A DNA stretch of 64,000 nt. It comes from Flavobacterium fryxellicola. Its GTDB lineage: Bacteria; Bacteroidota; Bacteroidia; Flavobacteriales; Flavobacteriaceae. Positions 33,985 to 44,210 of this stretch are shown piece by piece. Location: the NCBI RefSeq assembly GCF_900143245.1, contig NZ_FRDK01000002.1:372001-436000 (forward strand), written 5' to 3'. The position numbers and the translations under genes are program-made. The notes beneath the pieces are model-generated. The model did no database searches. It was not told the DNA's origin and saw nothing but the letters and a program-made list of their open reading frames with translations. The stretch's first letter is position 1, and each line of letters starts with the position of its first letter.

Positions 33985-35727
33985 ACTTTCGGAAACAGTT
34001 TTGATGTATGTTACATTCCCCAATTTTATCACTCCTACTATCGATTTTTGTCTATTCGTGTCAGAACTATTAAATGTTAAGTCAGCTTCACCTTCTGAAA
34101 GTAGCAAAAATAAAAATATTGGTGAGGTACGCAAATTATTAGATGCGGGTGAAGTATTCTTTGCCAATAAAAAATTTGATAGCGCTTTACAATACTATAA
34201 CCGGTCAAAAATATTTGACGAGATAGAAAAAGACAGTGCATCAGCTGCATATACTTAATCCAGATGGCGCATCCCCAGAAAATTTCTGATGATTCTTTTG
34301 GAAGGGCCATAAAGTTCGAAACAAGCAGTATCCTTTCTCCAGCACAATTCTGTGTACGAATCAGCAGCCTTAGACCTTTTTGCAATTTCCTAAAAAGAAC
34401 TTTATAATTATGTCGACGCCTTATATTACGACAAAAGAGCTCAAACACTAGCTAATGATACTTTGGTAAAAATGACTTTTAAAAATACTATCGCCACTAT
34501 TAACATCAAAATGGCACAACACAATTCCTCAATTAAGATACTGGAGTCTATAACAACATCAACCATTTCAAAGAGTAATCCGTCTCGAAAAGCCAGATTC
34601 TTAGGTACCCTAGGCTACAGCTATTTTAAAACCAAACGCAATTCAGAAGAAATACAATTAATGACACAATCACTAGCCATCAGAAAGAAAAGCAACGATT
34701 TCTATGAAGTATTGGACCTAATTTACATTTGGCAGCATATTACCAACAACTAAATAGACAATATGCTATAAAGTATGCCAAAGACGCTTATGAAACAGCT
34801 ACAACATTAATAGTGGTGATGAAAGAAAGAGATCATTGTCCTTTTTAGTATCCATTACCTCTGTAAAAGGCACCTCTAACGATGCATCTATTAGCATCAG
34901 GCTTAATGTTAGTATTATAAAAATTACGAATAATGCCAAAAATGAATTTATAAAAATCAAATACGATAGCGATCAGAATAGAACAGAAAATCTCAATCTA
35001 AAAACTCAAAAAGTAGAAGATGCCTTGCAACCGGAACAACAAAAAAACCGAAATTAACAATTATACTTTGCAATAGACGCCATATTTGTGATAGGGCTTT
35101 TTGTTAATGTCTATCTTGTTGCCAAAAATAAAAGAGAAAAAATAAAAACCTCCTCCATTACTGAAATCAGAATTATGAAGAAACTTCCTGATGAATTGGC
35201 AAACGATCTATATCAGACTATGGCTTTTGCTGAAACACAGCATTTATCCACAGCTAACAATAAAGAAAGCTTACTTGCCAATCTGGAAGCGATACACCAA
35301 AACCACAAATATTTCCAAAGAGAACAGCACGATAGAAACCGGTATTTTGTTTATACCGAATCTAAAAGAAATGATGTAAGGATTTAAAACGGATTACATT
35401 ATTATCCTTCTTAGCGAATTAAATGCTGTCGATTGGTCCATTCTTGAAGAAACTAAAAAAATCACAATCTATCGTATCCATCAAGTGCTATTAATCAACA
35501 TGAAAAAACAAAATAAGTGTCGCTTAGTTGCTATCGCTTTCAAAAAAATTGAAAATAAATTACAAATAGAGTCCAGTGATAACGGGGTTGGAGTGACTTT
35601 TAAAGTAATAAATTTAAAAAATGGACTACACAATGTGGAAAACCGTATTCTGGTTATAAAAGGAACGATTACTTTTGATACTAAATCCAACAAAGGATTT
35701 AAAACAAAAATCATATTCCCTATATAA
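33985..35727 (+). pseudogene. TPR-containing sensor histidine kinase, heavily decayed
   Basis: Fragments of one protein occur in order but in shifting frames. They are NIGEVRKLLDAGEVFFANKK with FDSALQYYNRSK (TPR, ~34130-34250), KMTFKNTIATINIKMAQHNS and GTLGYSYFKTKRNSEE (TPR, 34470-34700), and a segment with FVIGLFVNVYLVAKNKREK (membrane helix, ~35080). After that come LLANLEAIHQNHKYFQREQH (35270), INMKKQNKCRLVAIAFKKIE and SSDNGVGVTFKVINLKNGL (HATPase, 35500-35620), ending GFKTKIIFPI at 35727. This is the layout of flavobacterial periplasmic-TPR kinases. At least five frame changes or stops are present. An upstream piece at 33800-33950 (ending GADGGDETIAILLPKN) is another unrecognised relic. 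Confidence 0.8.
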
Positions 35728-35738
35728 CTGACATCATT

Positions 35739-36407
35739 ATGTTTAACAAAGTTTTAGTTGCCGAAGATTTAGACACTATTAGTATCGCAGTAGTTCAAGC
35801 GTTAGAAAAGCTTTCAATAACTCATATTCACTGCACAAAATATTGTGATGATGCCTTTTTGAAAATAAAAAAAGCCATTCATGATAATGAGCCATACGAC
35901 CTACTGATTAGCGATTTATCATTTAAGAGTGATCATCGGGAGGATAAATTGACCTCCGGTGAAGAACTTATAGAAGCGGTAAAAAAAACACAACCCGATA
36001 TCAAGACCATCATATTTTCTATTGAAGACAAATCTTTCCGAATAAAATCGCTCTTTAATAATTTAGGGATTAATGCTTACGTCTGCAAAGGCAGAGATAG
36101 CATTGAGGAACTTCAAACAGCAATTCAACGCATCTATAATAATGAAGAAGTCAAAATTTCAAATGAGTTAGCACTAACTTTAAGAGACAAATCCCTTTTT
36201 GAAATTGAATCCTATGATATTTCTCTTTTAAAATCATTATCCAAAGGACTAACTGTAGAGGAAATTTCTATTGAATTTAAAGATTCTGGAATTATTCCCA
36301 ATGGCAATAGCAGTTTAGAAAAACGCATTAACAAACTAAAAGTTTACTTTAAGGCTAACAATAATGTTCATTTAATAGCCATTACTAAGGATTTAGGTTT
36401 AGTTTAA
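35739..36407 (+). CDS. Response regulator with receiver and helix-turn-helix domains
   Basis: The 222-residue protein has a receiver domain (1-130): acidic pair AEDLD, phospho-acceptor Asp in YDLLISDLSF, Thr/Ser in IIFSIEDKS and Lys in YVCKGRD. A C-terminal LuxR-like helix-turn-helix follows (ISLLKSLSKGLTVEEISIEF). It starts 12 bases after the remains of its histidine kinase and is intact, so it is now an orphan or is driven by another kinase. Confidence 0.88.
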   Translation: MFNKVLVAEDLDTISIAVVQALEKLSITHIHCTKYCDDAFLKIKKAIHDNEPYDLLISDLSFKSDHREDKLTSGEELIEAVKKTQPDIKTIIFSIEDKSFRIKSLFNNLGINAYVCKGRDSIEELQTAIQRIYNNEEVKISNELALTLRDKSLFEIESYDISLLKSLSKGLTVEEISIEFKDSGIIPNGNSSLEKRINKLKVYFKANNNVHLIAITKDLGLV

Positions 36408-36602
36408 AATCGTTAGAAAACAAGTTATGCAAAGCAGCTACTGTTTTCCTTTTTTTCCATTACTAATTGAGGAAGTTCTACACTGTTGCTTTAAGACTCA
36501 ATAATTTAGATGGCACAATAAAAAAAGACCTTTACGGCATTCCGTACAGAACTATTTTTAAAAGGTATTAGGTTTACCATTTCAACCCTAAATCAAATAC
36601 AA

Positions 36603-36887
36603 ATGACACGTTTTAGTACAAAAGACTTAGCATTTTCAGGATATTCCAAAACTGTTGCTACCAACAAAAATCATGAAAGCATTGATTTTGATTATGTCAA
36701 TAAAACAGATGAAAAGAGTGTCACTGATTTTTGCAATTCGTTTTTAGAAAATTATAATGTTGCTCAAACTAAGGCTAATTTTCAAAAAGTAGAAACATTT
36801 TTACAACATCCGTATTTAGAAAACGCTGTTTATAGCGCTCACTTGTCAGATTGGATTGCTAGCAACTGGATAAAAAAAATAATTTAA
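36603..36887 (+). CDS. Small protein of unknown function
   Basis: The 94-residue protein (MTRFSTKDLAFSGYSKTV...) has no signal peptide or membrane segment and a predicted helical second half (KSVTDFCNSFLENYNVAQTK). I do not recognise a family. It follows ~195 bases after the response regulator in the same direction. Confidence 0.5.
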   Translation: MTRFSTKDLAFSGYSKTVATNKNHESIDFDYVNKTDEKSVTDFCNSFLENYNVAQTKANFQKVETFLQHPYLENAVYSAHLSDWIASNWIKKII

Positions 36888-37047
36888 ACAATTATAACTC
36901 ACGATCTAAAACCCTTGTTTTTATCATATTATATTATTTATACTGAATCGCCCTATTATTTTTTTACTGCATTACGGTTACCCGTAAACTAAACCGTTTT
37001 AGTAATACTAATTTTGATGTGTTCCAACATTCTAATAAAAATAGAAC

Positions 37048-37353
37048 ATGAAGCAAAACGAAACAAAATCAACCTTGCACTTGTCTAAAATAAGCAAAGA
37101 GGAAAGTATACCTGAAAAGTGGACAAATACGGTAAATGATTATGACAATTACATAAAGGAGTATATCAAGCACTATAAAAAAGCACTGAAAGGGAATTCT
37201 AATTCCCTAACAAGATATCCTTATTTAAAAGCCAAATCCGAAAGCTTAAGTAAGAGACTGAGTAAAGCACAAAAAAAAGGACTGCTAACGGAAAAGCAAT
37301 TACAGAAAATCTTGAGAATTCAATTGAAAATAGTTAACGCCTGCTCTGAATAA
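37048..37353 (+). CDS. Small basic helical protein of unknown function
   Basis: This 101-residue, Lys-rich protein contains VNDYDNYIKEYIKHYKKALK and a second charged helix LSKRLSKAQKKGLLTEKQLQ, likely forming a helical hairpin. No family is recognised. The next gene begins seven bases after its stop, so the two are co-transcribed. Confidence 0.55.
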   Translation: MKQNETKSTLHLSKISKEESIPEKWTNTVNDYDNYIKEYIKHYKKALKGNSNSLTRYPYLKAKSESLSKRLSKAQKKGLLTEKQLQKILRIQLKIVNACSE

Positions 37354-37360
37354 CAAAAAT

Positions 37361-37690
37361 ATGAGAAAAATTATTGGTGTAACAGGACTACTATTTATTG
37401 CATTATTTACTATTCCAGTAAAAAAAAAATATATCCCCAAAAAGGAAACAAACTATATCAAAACTACTATTAAATTAGATGTACCAGATTTGATTATGGG
37501 CAGTACCAATGAAAATGCTGTACTTCAAAATAGAGATAGCAATATAACTGATGTAAGCACTTTTTATCAAACACCAAAATCAGACTTTAGCCAGAACAAG
37601 ACTCTAACCATTAAAAGCAAGGTATCGTGTAGAAATCAAAAAGGCAAAATGATCTATACCCAAAAACCTGCTAACACCAAACTAGAATAA
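37361..37690 (+). CDS. Small exported or membrane-anchored protein of unknown function
   Basis: The 109-residue protein has an N-terminal hydrophobic segment (MRKIIGVTGLLFIALFTIPV) followed by a Lys-rich, polar, probably periplasmic part. There is no lipobox Cys. The family is not recognised. Confidence 0.5.
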   Translation: MRKIIGVTGLLFIALFTIPVKKKYIPKKETNYIKTTIKLDVPDLIMGSTNENAVLQNRDSNITDVSTFYQTPKSDFSQNKTLTIKSKVSCRNQKGKMIYTQKPANTKLE

Positions 37691-37713
37691 TATTTGTAAG
37701 GTAAAATAGGAAA

Positions 37714-37867
37714 ATGAAAAAGACCCTACGTATGAATAAAGCCAAAAAATAGGATTGCATTACCGTTTTTGACTAGTAACCTACTCTTTTCAATACAAAC
37801 AGATGTGATGATTTTGGGTACAGCATGCATTATTTACTTAGTGTATAACATCTGGAAGAGCGGTTAA
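37714..37867 (+). pseudogene. Possible frameshifted small membrane protein
   Basis: ATG 37714 gives MKKTLRMNKAKK and a stop. One frame over, the sequence reads PKNRIALPFLTSNLLFSIQT and DVMILGTACIIYLVYNIWKS, a plausible membrane helix, ending at 37867. A single-base change would join the two. It may equally be chance. Confidence 0.3.
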
Positions 37868-37950
37868 AAAATATAGATTTTAAAAAATTTTAAAATGCTT
37901 CCAATAAAATCAAAAAACAGCAAAATTAATCAACAATTACAATTCTAAAA

Positions 37951-38367
37951 ATGAATTTAAAGTACACATTCGACGAACTAAGTTTAGAAAAAAATAAACT
38001 TATTTTAAGTTCTAGAAAAAAGAGGCAAAAAGCGATCTTATTTTCTGAATTAGATGAAATCTATATTTCGGCGAATAAATTCCCCTCTTTACTTGAGCTT
38101 TTACCTTTTTTATTTTTAATCATAATTGCAACTTTGTGCCTTTTATATTTACACCTTGAATTAATGCTTTTTCTTCCACCGCTTTTAATTATCACTTTTA
38201 TCGTAAAGATGAATGACTATAAAAGTTATGAATTAAAAATACGTTTAAAAAACGGTATTTTCTTTAAAAAGAAAGTACCGCTAAAGCTAAAACATGAAAC
38301 TTTAGATATTATCAACGATGTTCGCAAGCAAATTTATAACTACCGAATCGACACTTGCAAACAGTAA
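37951..38367 (+). CDS. Two-helix membrane protein of unknown function
   Basis: The 138-residue protein has two adjacent membrane segments (about 45-65 and 68-86, LLPFLFLIIIATLCLLYLHL) between an N-terminal and a C-terminal soluble part, like small PH-domain-like bacterial membrane proteins. Specific family not recognised. A weak inverted repeat (GTTGCTA / TAGCAAC) follows at 38368-38400. Confidence 0.55.
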   Translation: MNLKYTFDELSLEKNKLILSSRKKRQKAILFSELDEIYISANKFPSLLELLPFLFLIIIATLCLLYLHLELMLFLPPLLIITFIVKMNDYKSYELKIRLKNGIFFKKKVPLKLKHETLDIINDVRKQIYNYRIDTCKQ

Positions 38368-38531
38368 GTTGCTATTTTTTTGAAAGTAGCTTTTAGCAAC
38401 CCTGTTTATTTACTTGAGCGGGTTGAAATAATGATCCAACAAATTTTCATTAAAATTAAAGGCTTCAGTTTTTCTTTTTACCAAACAATAAGCGTTAATT
38501 TGAATATTATTACCTGTACCATCCCTATTAA

Positions 38532-39335
38532 ATGAAACCGCTCCTTTCCCTCTTGTTTTTCTTAATTTACTTTTCTGGATTCTCGCAAACCAAACTCCTT
38601 TCTTGGAACATTCAAAACTTTGGCAAATCAAAAACAGAAGCAAGCATAAACTTCATTGCCAATACAATGAAAAATTATGACCTTATCGCTATACAGGAAG
38701 TCGTAGCGGGTTATGGTGGTCCGCAAGCAGTAGCAAGGCTCGCAGACGAACTCAATCGTAAAGGAGCCAAATGGGATTATGTAATTAGTGATCCAACTAG
38801 CAGTAGCGCCAATAAAACAGAGCGCTATGCCTTCATATGGAAAACGAGTAAAGTAAAAAAGATAGGTAAAGCGTGGTTAGAAAAAAAATACCATTTGGAA
38901 ATCGACCGTGAACCTTATTTATGCACTTTTCAATATGACAACAAGCAATTTACGGTAGTTAACTTTCATGCCATCACTCAAAAAAGACAACCTGAAACGG
39001 AGATTAAATACTTCAAATTTTTACCAAAGGAATATCCCAACTTAAATATGATTTTTACCGGCGATTTTAATTGCCCTCAATCACATACGGTTTTTATTCC
39101 TTTGAAGAAAATGGGGTATCAGTCACTTCTAATTGACCAAAAAACGACATTGAAAAAAGAATGTAAAAAAGACAACTGTCTCGCTTCGGAATTTGACAAT
39201 ATCTATTTCAAATCTTCAAAAATCAATACTCTAAATTCGGGGATTATTCACTTTTACGAGAATTTTACTTCGTTGAAAGAGGCCAGAATAATTTCGGATC
39301 ATACACCAATTTGGTTTGAATTTTCTTTGAATTAA
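38532..39335 (+). CDS. Secreted endonuclease/exonuclease/phosphatase-family protein
   Basis: The 267-residue protein has a signal peptide (MKPLLSLLFFLIYFSGFSQ) and a DNase I-like (EEP) domain. The signatures seen are LLSWNIQNFG (metal Asn), AIQEVV (metal Glu), VVNFHAI (catalytic His region), IFTGDFNCP (Asp/Asn pair) and the final SDHTPIWFE (catalytic Asp-His). All catalytic residues are present, so it should be an active, exported nuclease or phosphodiesterase, possibly for DNA scavenging. Confidence 0.88.
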   Translation: MKPLLSLLFFLIYFSGFSQTKLLSWNIQNFGKSKTEASINFIANTMKNYDLIAIQEVVAGYGGPQAVARLADELNRKGAKWDYVISDPTSSSANKTERYAFIWKTSKVKKIGKAWLEKKYHLEIDREPYLCTFQYDNKQFTVVNFHAITQKRQPETEIKYFKFLPKEYPNLNMIFTGDFNCPQSHTVFIPLKKMGYQSLLIDQKTTLKKECKKDNCLASEFDNIYFKSSKINTLNSGIIHFYENFTSLKEARIISDHTPIWFEFSLN

Positions 39336-39369
39336 TAGACCACATAAAACCCTTTTTAAATAAAGAGTA

Positions 39370-40215
39370 TTACTGGAAAACTTCAAAATTTTCCCCATCA
39401 AAACTGGCAAAAACCATACTAGGATGAGAATCCTGATGCCACATATTTCCGTGATCATCAATCGCAATCGCTCCAGCAAAACCATCATAAGGTTTCAGTT
39501 CGCTAAAAGTTTTAGAAAAGGCGTCCTGTAACGAAAAACCATCGGTGACGCGCGTTACAATTTTTGCTGCAGTGGCATTACTAACGATATCTTCACCCAC
39601 GCCTGTTAAACTTACGCCACAAAATGCATTCGCATAATTCCCTGCTACAGTTGCCGAGTCGGAGATTCTTCCTGGAATTTCAAAACCTTTTCCTCCTGTT
39701 GAAGTAGCTACTGCAATTTTATTACTTGAATCTAAAGCCACACAACCTACCGTTCCCGTCCCCTGCGCTTTACACTTTCCCTCATATTCCACTCGACGTT
39801 GTGGAATTTCAGTTGAAAAAGCAGGAAAACCATGTAGTCTTGCAAAACGGGTAGCGCCACTTCCACCCAAAACTCTATCATCATATTGCATTAATAATTG
39901 AGCAACCTGAACTGGATTTTTAACCTCTTCAATATTAATTACACCACTCATTTTTTGCGTATCGCCATTCATTATGGCGGCACTCATTCTAATTTTTCCA
40001 TCGCTTTGTATTTGAGAACCTGTTCCCGCATTAAACAACTCATCATTTTCGAGAAGCGATACGGCATACACCACGGTTTCTACAGCTGAATGTGATTTTA
40101 AATATTCATAAGAATCTTTTATAATTCGTTCTAATGCAGATTGTTTAGCAACTTTTGTTTCGGGGTTGGTTGATGATTCTGAAAAAAAACCACCATGAAT
40201 AATTAGCTTCATCAT
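39370..40215 (-). CDS. Isoaspartyl peptidase/L-asparaginase (Ntn hydrolase)
   Basis: The 281-residue protein belongs to the plant-type asparaginase family. It is made as a precursor that cleaves itself before the nucleophile Thr in GTGTVGCVALD, near residue 155. It keeps LIIHGG at the N-terminus, the LFNAGTGS stretch and the substrate loop GRISDSATVAGNYA. Family members split beta-aspartyl dipeptides, including beta-Asp-Arg, the product of cyanophycinase. It lies 34 bases after the cyanophycinase gene on the same strand, which supports that role. Confidence 0.9.
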   Translation of the reverse strand: MMKLIIHGGFFSESSTNPETKVAKQSALERIIKDSYEYLKSHSAVETVVYAVSLLENDELFNAGTGSQIQSDGKIRMSAAIMNGDTQKMSGVINIEEVKNPVQVAQLLMQYDDRVLGGSGATRFARLHGFPAFSTEIPQRRVEYEGKCKAQGTGTVGCVALDSSNKIAVATSTGGKGFEIPGRISDSATVAGNYANAFCGVSLTGVGEDIVSNATAAKIVTRVTDGFSLQDAFSKTFSELKPYDGFAGAIAIDDHGNMWHQDSHPSMVFASFDGENFEVFQ

Positions 40216-40248
40216 TGATTGAAATTTTTAAAACTGTACTTTTAATTA

Positions 40249-41121
40249 TTATAAATAATGGGAGGATTGAATGTGCATTTTATGCGTTTCAAGGTTATAA
40301 GTGTCAAATTTGCTCATGACATGGGTCACTAAATGTGAAATGGATATAGGCTGTCCTAATTCAACTTTTGTCAAATTGGTATCTTTTATCTCACGACCAT
40401 CAACTAAAATGACCAAGCCAGAACCTATTGCTTCCATTTCTCGATTATTAATAATCAGTACGCCTGTATCTTCCCCAAGACCTATTCCAAGTACTCTAGG
40501 ATTACCAACAACAGCTTGAAAAAGCCTTCCAATTCTGCCGCGCTGTACGAAATGAGTGTCGATAATTACACCATCTATTAAACCCAATCCGCTAGAGATT
40601 TTGACTTCACCCTTCAATAAAGCTTCTGAACTGCTTCCTTGATAAATCATGTGATTGGAAGCTGCCGCAGCTCCAGCCGAGGTTCCAGCATAAATAAATT
40701 CCTCATTATGGTACTTATCCAATAAAATGTCATGAAAAGGAGTACCGCCAAGAATGGATGATAGTCGCAACTGATCACCTCCTGTAAACATCACAATATC
40801 TGCCGCTTTTAAACGAGCCAAAACTTCTGCATCACCAGCTTGCTCTCGTCTTTCGATTGTAAGTATATCGACGTTTTTAGCATTTAAGTATTCGAATGCT
40901 TTCACGTATTCAGGACCAATTTCTTTTGGTATAACTGAAGCAGTCGTGATAATTTCTATCCGTGATTTCTCTTTGTGTTTTGATTCATTTATGATTCTTT
41001 TCAAAATACCAGCCTCAAAAAAGTTTAAGTTGCTAGAAGCATTTTTATTTAAATTGGTTTCTGTAAAACTCCCTTTATCTACTGCACCACCTATTATTAT
41101 AAGTTTTCCTAATATATTCAT
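40249..41121 (-). CDS. cphB: Cyanophycinase
   Basis: CphB (290 residues) is a serine exopeptidase of family S51 that degrades cyanophycin to beta-Asp-Arg dipeptides. Seen: LGKLIIIGGAVDKG at the start, the nucleophile Ser in IYAGTSAGAAAAS, FTGGDQLRLSSIL and the DTHFVQRGRIGRL stretch with catalytic His. No signal peptide, so it acts on intracellular granules. The open frame extends upstream to 41247, but ATG 41121 (MNILGKLIIIGG) matches family starts. Confidence 0.95.
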   Translation of the reverse strand: MNILGKLIIIGGAVDKGSFTETNLNKNASSNLNFFEAGILKRIINESKHKEKSRIEIITTASVIPKEIGPEYVKAFEYLNAKNVDILTIERREQAGDAEVLARLKAADIVMFTGGDQLRLSSILGGTPFHDILLDKYHNEEFIYAGTSAGAAAASNHMIYQGSSSEALLKGEVKISSGLGLIDGVIIDTHFVQRGRIGRLFQAVVGNPRVLGIGLGEDTGVLIINNREMEAIGSGLVILVDGREIKDTNLTKVELGQPISISHLVTHVMSKFDTYNLETHKMHIQSSHYL

Positions 41122-41567
41122 TTGGTAAAAATAACCAAAAAGATAAAAAAGAGCCTTTGAAGTTGTGTTTTTTTTTTGAATTATTAGCAGCAGATATACT
41201 TGCGTAAGATTATATCCTAAATAGTCTTTGCATACTTTACATTCCAATACTATCTAGTTTGCTATGAAATTTAAAGGTATTTAAACCAATAGAAGATTTT
41301 ACTATTTAGGAATAAGTCCCGAATCTTAGAATTAGTGCAAAAAATAATTAGAGCACGATTAACAGATCACCCCTAACGATTCAATTAATTTTAAAAAATA
41401 AATTTTGATTCCTATTCTAAAAAACTTTAATTTAGGAGCAGTGTAGCGCATTTAGATGGATTTAATAGAATGTACTTTACTTTTTTTCGAATCAATATGG
41501 GTTGATACTTTGGAATTAATCTTCTAAATTCAACCGTTTTTTATACAAGTAATAATTTTTCCATTTT
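41122..41567. other. Divergent spacer of the cyanophycin genes
   Basis: This AT-rich 446-base spacer between divergent cphB and cphA must hold both promoters. I could not pick out a convincing TTTG / TAnnTTTG pair for either. No coding potential seen. Confidence 0.4.
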
Positions 41568-44192
41568 ATGAAAATAATCAAAGTACAAGCCCTTAGTGGC
41601 CCGAATATCTGGAGTATTCAAAGAAAAAAGTTAATCCAAATGCGTTTAGATTTGGAAGAAATGGAACAATTTCCAACCAATAAAATTGATGGTTTCAGAG
41701 AAAGAATTGAAGCTATGTTCCCTTCAATGATTGAACACCGTTGTTCTGAAGGTTGCCGTGGCGGTTTTTTTTCTAGAGTAGAACGTGGCACCTGGATGGG
41801 ACATGTAATTGAACATATTGCACTTGAAATTCAATCTCTTGCAGGAATGGAAACGGGTTTTGGAAGAACCAGAGAAACCAAAACTCTTGGAACATACAAC
41901 GTCGTTTTTAGTTATACCGAAGAAAATGTAGGCCTCTTTGCCGCAGAATCATCTGTTGCCATTGCCGAAGCGCTAATAGCGGGAACAGAATACGATTTGA
42001 CTGCCGACTTACAGAAAATGCGTGAAATACGAGAACGCGTGCGACTTGGACCCAGCACTGGAAGTATTGTAGAAGAAGCCGTTTCCAGAGACATTCCTTG
42101 GATACGTCTTGGAACAAATTCTTTAGTGCAACTTGGATATGGAATTAATCAAATGCGTTTTCAGGCAACAATAACCTGTAAAACCAGCAGTATTGCCGTT
42201 GATATTGCTTGTAACAAAGAGCAGACAAAAAAAATGTTAGACATGGCGTCCATTCCCGTTGCCAGTGGTAGCATTTGTACGGACGAAGAAGGATTGGCTG
42301 AAACTATAAAAAAAATTGGTTATCCCATTGTATTAAAACCCTTGGATGGTAATCATGGAAAAGGAGCTTCTATAAATGTTACCAATTGGGAAGATGCTGT
42401 TTCAGGTTTAGCTTTTGCACAAGTGTACGGCAAACGTGTTATTGTTGAAAAATTCATAACCGGTTTCGACTTTAGAATATTGGTAATCGATAATAAATTA
42501 GTTGCTGCCGCAAAAAGAGTTCCCGCGCATGTAATAGGAAATGGAACGGATGCGATTCAGCAATTAATTGATACCACTAATTTAGATCCAAGAAGAGGAT
42601 ATGGACATGAAAATGTATTGACTCAAATTGATGTTGATCGAGATACTGAGGATTTATTGGAAAAGCTAAACTACACCTTAGAATCTATTCCTAGAATTGG
42701 TGAAATTGTATTTCTAAAGTCTACTGCCAATTTAAGCACTGGAGGTACTTCTGTGGACGTAACCGACATGATGCACCCGGAAAACATCTTTCTTGCTGAA
42801 AGAATTTCAAGAGTAATTGGACTGGATGTTTGTGGAGTCGATATAATGGCCGAAAATCTAACACAACCTTTAAAAGAAAATGGCGGTGTAATACTGGAAG
42901 TCAATGCCGCTCCTGGGTTTAGAATGCACCTCGCACCTTCTGAAGGATTACCTAGAAATGTTGCCGCCCCAGTAATTGACATGCTCTATCCACCTGGAAA
43001 ATCATGTCGAATCCCTATTATTGCTGTTACAGGAACGAATGGTAAAACCACTACTACCCGACTTTTAGCCCACATTGTAAAAAACAATGGGTTCAAAGTA
43101 GGATTCACCACATCAGATGGGATATATGTTCAAAACCACATGATGGAAAAAGGAGATACTACAGGACCTCTTAGTGCTGAATATATTTTACGAGATCCAA
43201 CGGTAGAATTTGCCGTCCTGGAAACAGCCAGAGGCGGAATCCTGCGTTCTGGCTTGGGTTTTAGTCGTTGTGATATTGGAGTTATCACTAATATTCAGGA
43301 AGATCATTTAGGTATCAGTGACATCCATACTTTAGACGATTTGGCAAAAGTTAAAGCCACAGTAGTAAAAAGTATCAGGAAAAATGGATGGGCTGTTTTG
43401 AACGGAGATGATCCCCATTGCGTAAAATTAGGTAAAGACCTGAGCTGCAATGTCGCTTATTTTAGTTTGAGCGAAGACAGTGAATTCATCAAAAAACTGT
43501 GTGCTGAAGGAAAAACCGTTGCCGTATATGAAAACGGATACATTACCATCAAAAAAGGAGAATGGAAAATTCGCATTGAGCGGGCCACTCACGTTCCATT
43601 AACTTTAGGTGGAAAGGCAAAATTCATGATCGCTAATGTGCTTGCGGCAACTTTAGCTAGTTATTTATGGGGTTTCAAAACGGAAGACATTAGTTTATCT
43701 CTACAAACTTTTATTCCAAGTGCCGCACAAACTCCAGGAAGGATGAATATTTTTGAATTCAAAAAATTTAAAGTCCTCATCGATTTTGCTCACAATGCAT
43801 CAGGTTACAAAGGTGTTGAAGAATACCTGCAAAGTGTGGATGCGACCAAAAAAATTGGAATCATAGCTGGCGTTGGGGATCGACGTGACGAGGACATCAG
43901 AGAATGTGCTAATATTGCAGCCCGCATGTTTGACCACATTATCATCCGACAAGAAAAATACCTGCGAGGAAGAACGGAAGACGAGATTATAGAATTAATT
44001 TTAGAAGGAATAAAAAGTTCTGGAAAATCAGTGACTTATGAGATAATTCCCAAAGAGACGGAAGCCATAAAACATGCCATAAATAGTGCTGAGGAAGGAA
44101 GTTTCATTACCGCTTTGAGCGACGTAGTTGCCAACGCGATTGAAATCGTCCAAGAATATTTAGACAAAGAAAACGAGCACGGGATTATTTAA
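41568..44192 (+). CDS. cphA: Cyanophycin synthetase
   Basis: CphA (874 residues) makes the Asp-Arg polymer multi-L-arginyl-poly-L-aspartate from ATP, Asp and Arg. The N-terminal domain (1-~160) includes the CSEGCRGGFFSRVERGTWMG stretch. An ATP-grasp domain (~215-480) carries PIVLKPLDGNHGKGASINV and VILEVNAAPGFRMH. A Mur-ligase domain (~485-874) has the P-loop VTGTNGKTTTTRLL, and DFAHNASGYKGVEEYL. Both ligase sites look intact, and the length matches the cyanobacterial enzymes. Together with cphB and the isoaspartyl peptidase it forms a full synthesis and breakdown set. Confidence 0.97.
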   Translation: MKIIKVQALSGPNIWSIQRKKLIQMRLDLEEMEQFPTNKIDGFRERIEAMFPSMIEHRCSEGCRGGFFSRVERGTWMGHVIEHIALEIQSLAGMETGFGRTRETKTLGTYNVVFSYTEENVGLFAAESSVAIAEALIAGTEYDLTADLQKMREIRERVRLGPSTGSIVEEAVSRDIPWIRLGTNSLVQLGYGINQMRFQATITCKTSSIAVDIACNKEQTKKMLDMASIPVASGSICTDEEGLAETIKKIGYPIVLKPLDGNHGKGASINVTNWEDAVSGLAFAQVYGKRVIVEKFITGFDFRILVIDNKLVAAAKRVPAHVIGNGTDAIQQLIDTTNLDPRRGYGHENVLTQIDVDRDTEDLLEKLNYTLESIPRIGEIVFLKSTANLSTGGTSVDVTDMMHPENIFLAERISRVIGLDVCGVDIMAENLTQPLKENGGVILEVNAAPGFRMHLAPSEGLPRNVAAPVIDMLYPPGKSCRIPIIAVTGTNGKTTTTRLLAHIVKNNGFKVGFTTSDGIYVQNHMMEKGDTTGPLSAEYILRDPTVEFAVLETARGGILRSGLGFSRCDIGVITNIQEDHLGISDIHTLDDLAKVKATVVKSIRKNGWAVLNGDDPHCVKLGKDLSCNVAYFSLSEDSEFIKKLCAEGKTVAVYENGYITIKKGEWKIRIERATHVPLTLGGKAKFMIANVLAATLASYLWGFKTEDISLSLQTFIPSAAQTPGRMNIFEFKKFKVLIDFAHNASGYKGVEEYLQSVDATKKIGIIAGVGDRRDEDIRECANIAARMFDHIIIRQEKYLRGRTEDEIIELILEGIKSSGKSVTYEIIPKETEAIKHAINSAEEGSFITALSDVVANAIEIVQEYLDKENEHGII

Positions 44193-44210
44193 AAGAAATC
44201 CTTATTACCA

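Noticed and set aside
34077-34448. 123-codon minus-strand ORF in the kinase relic
   Set aside because: The plus strand holds recognisable TPR kinase fragments in the same place; the minus frame shows no family features.
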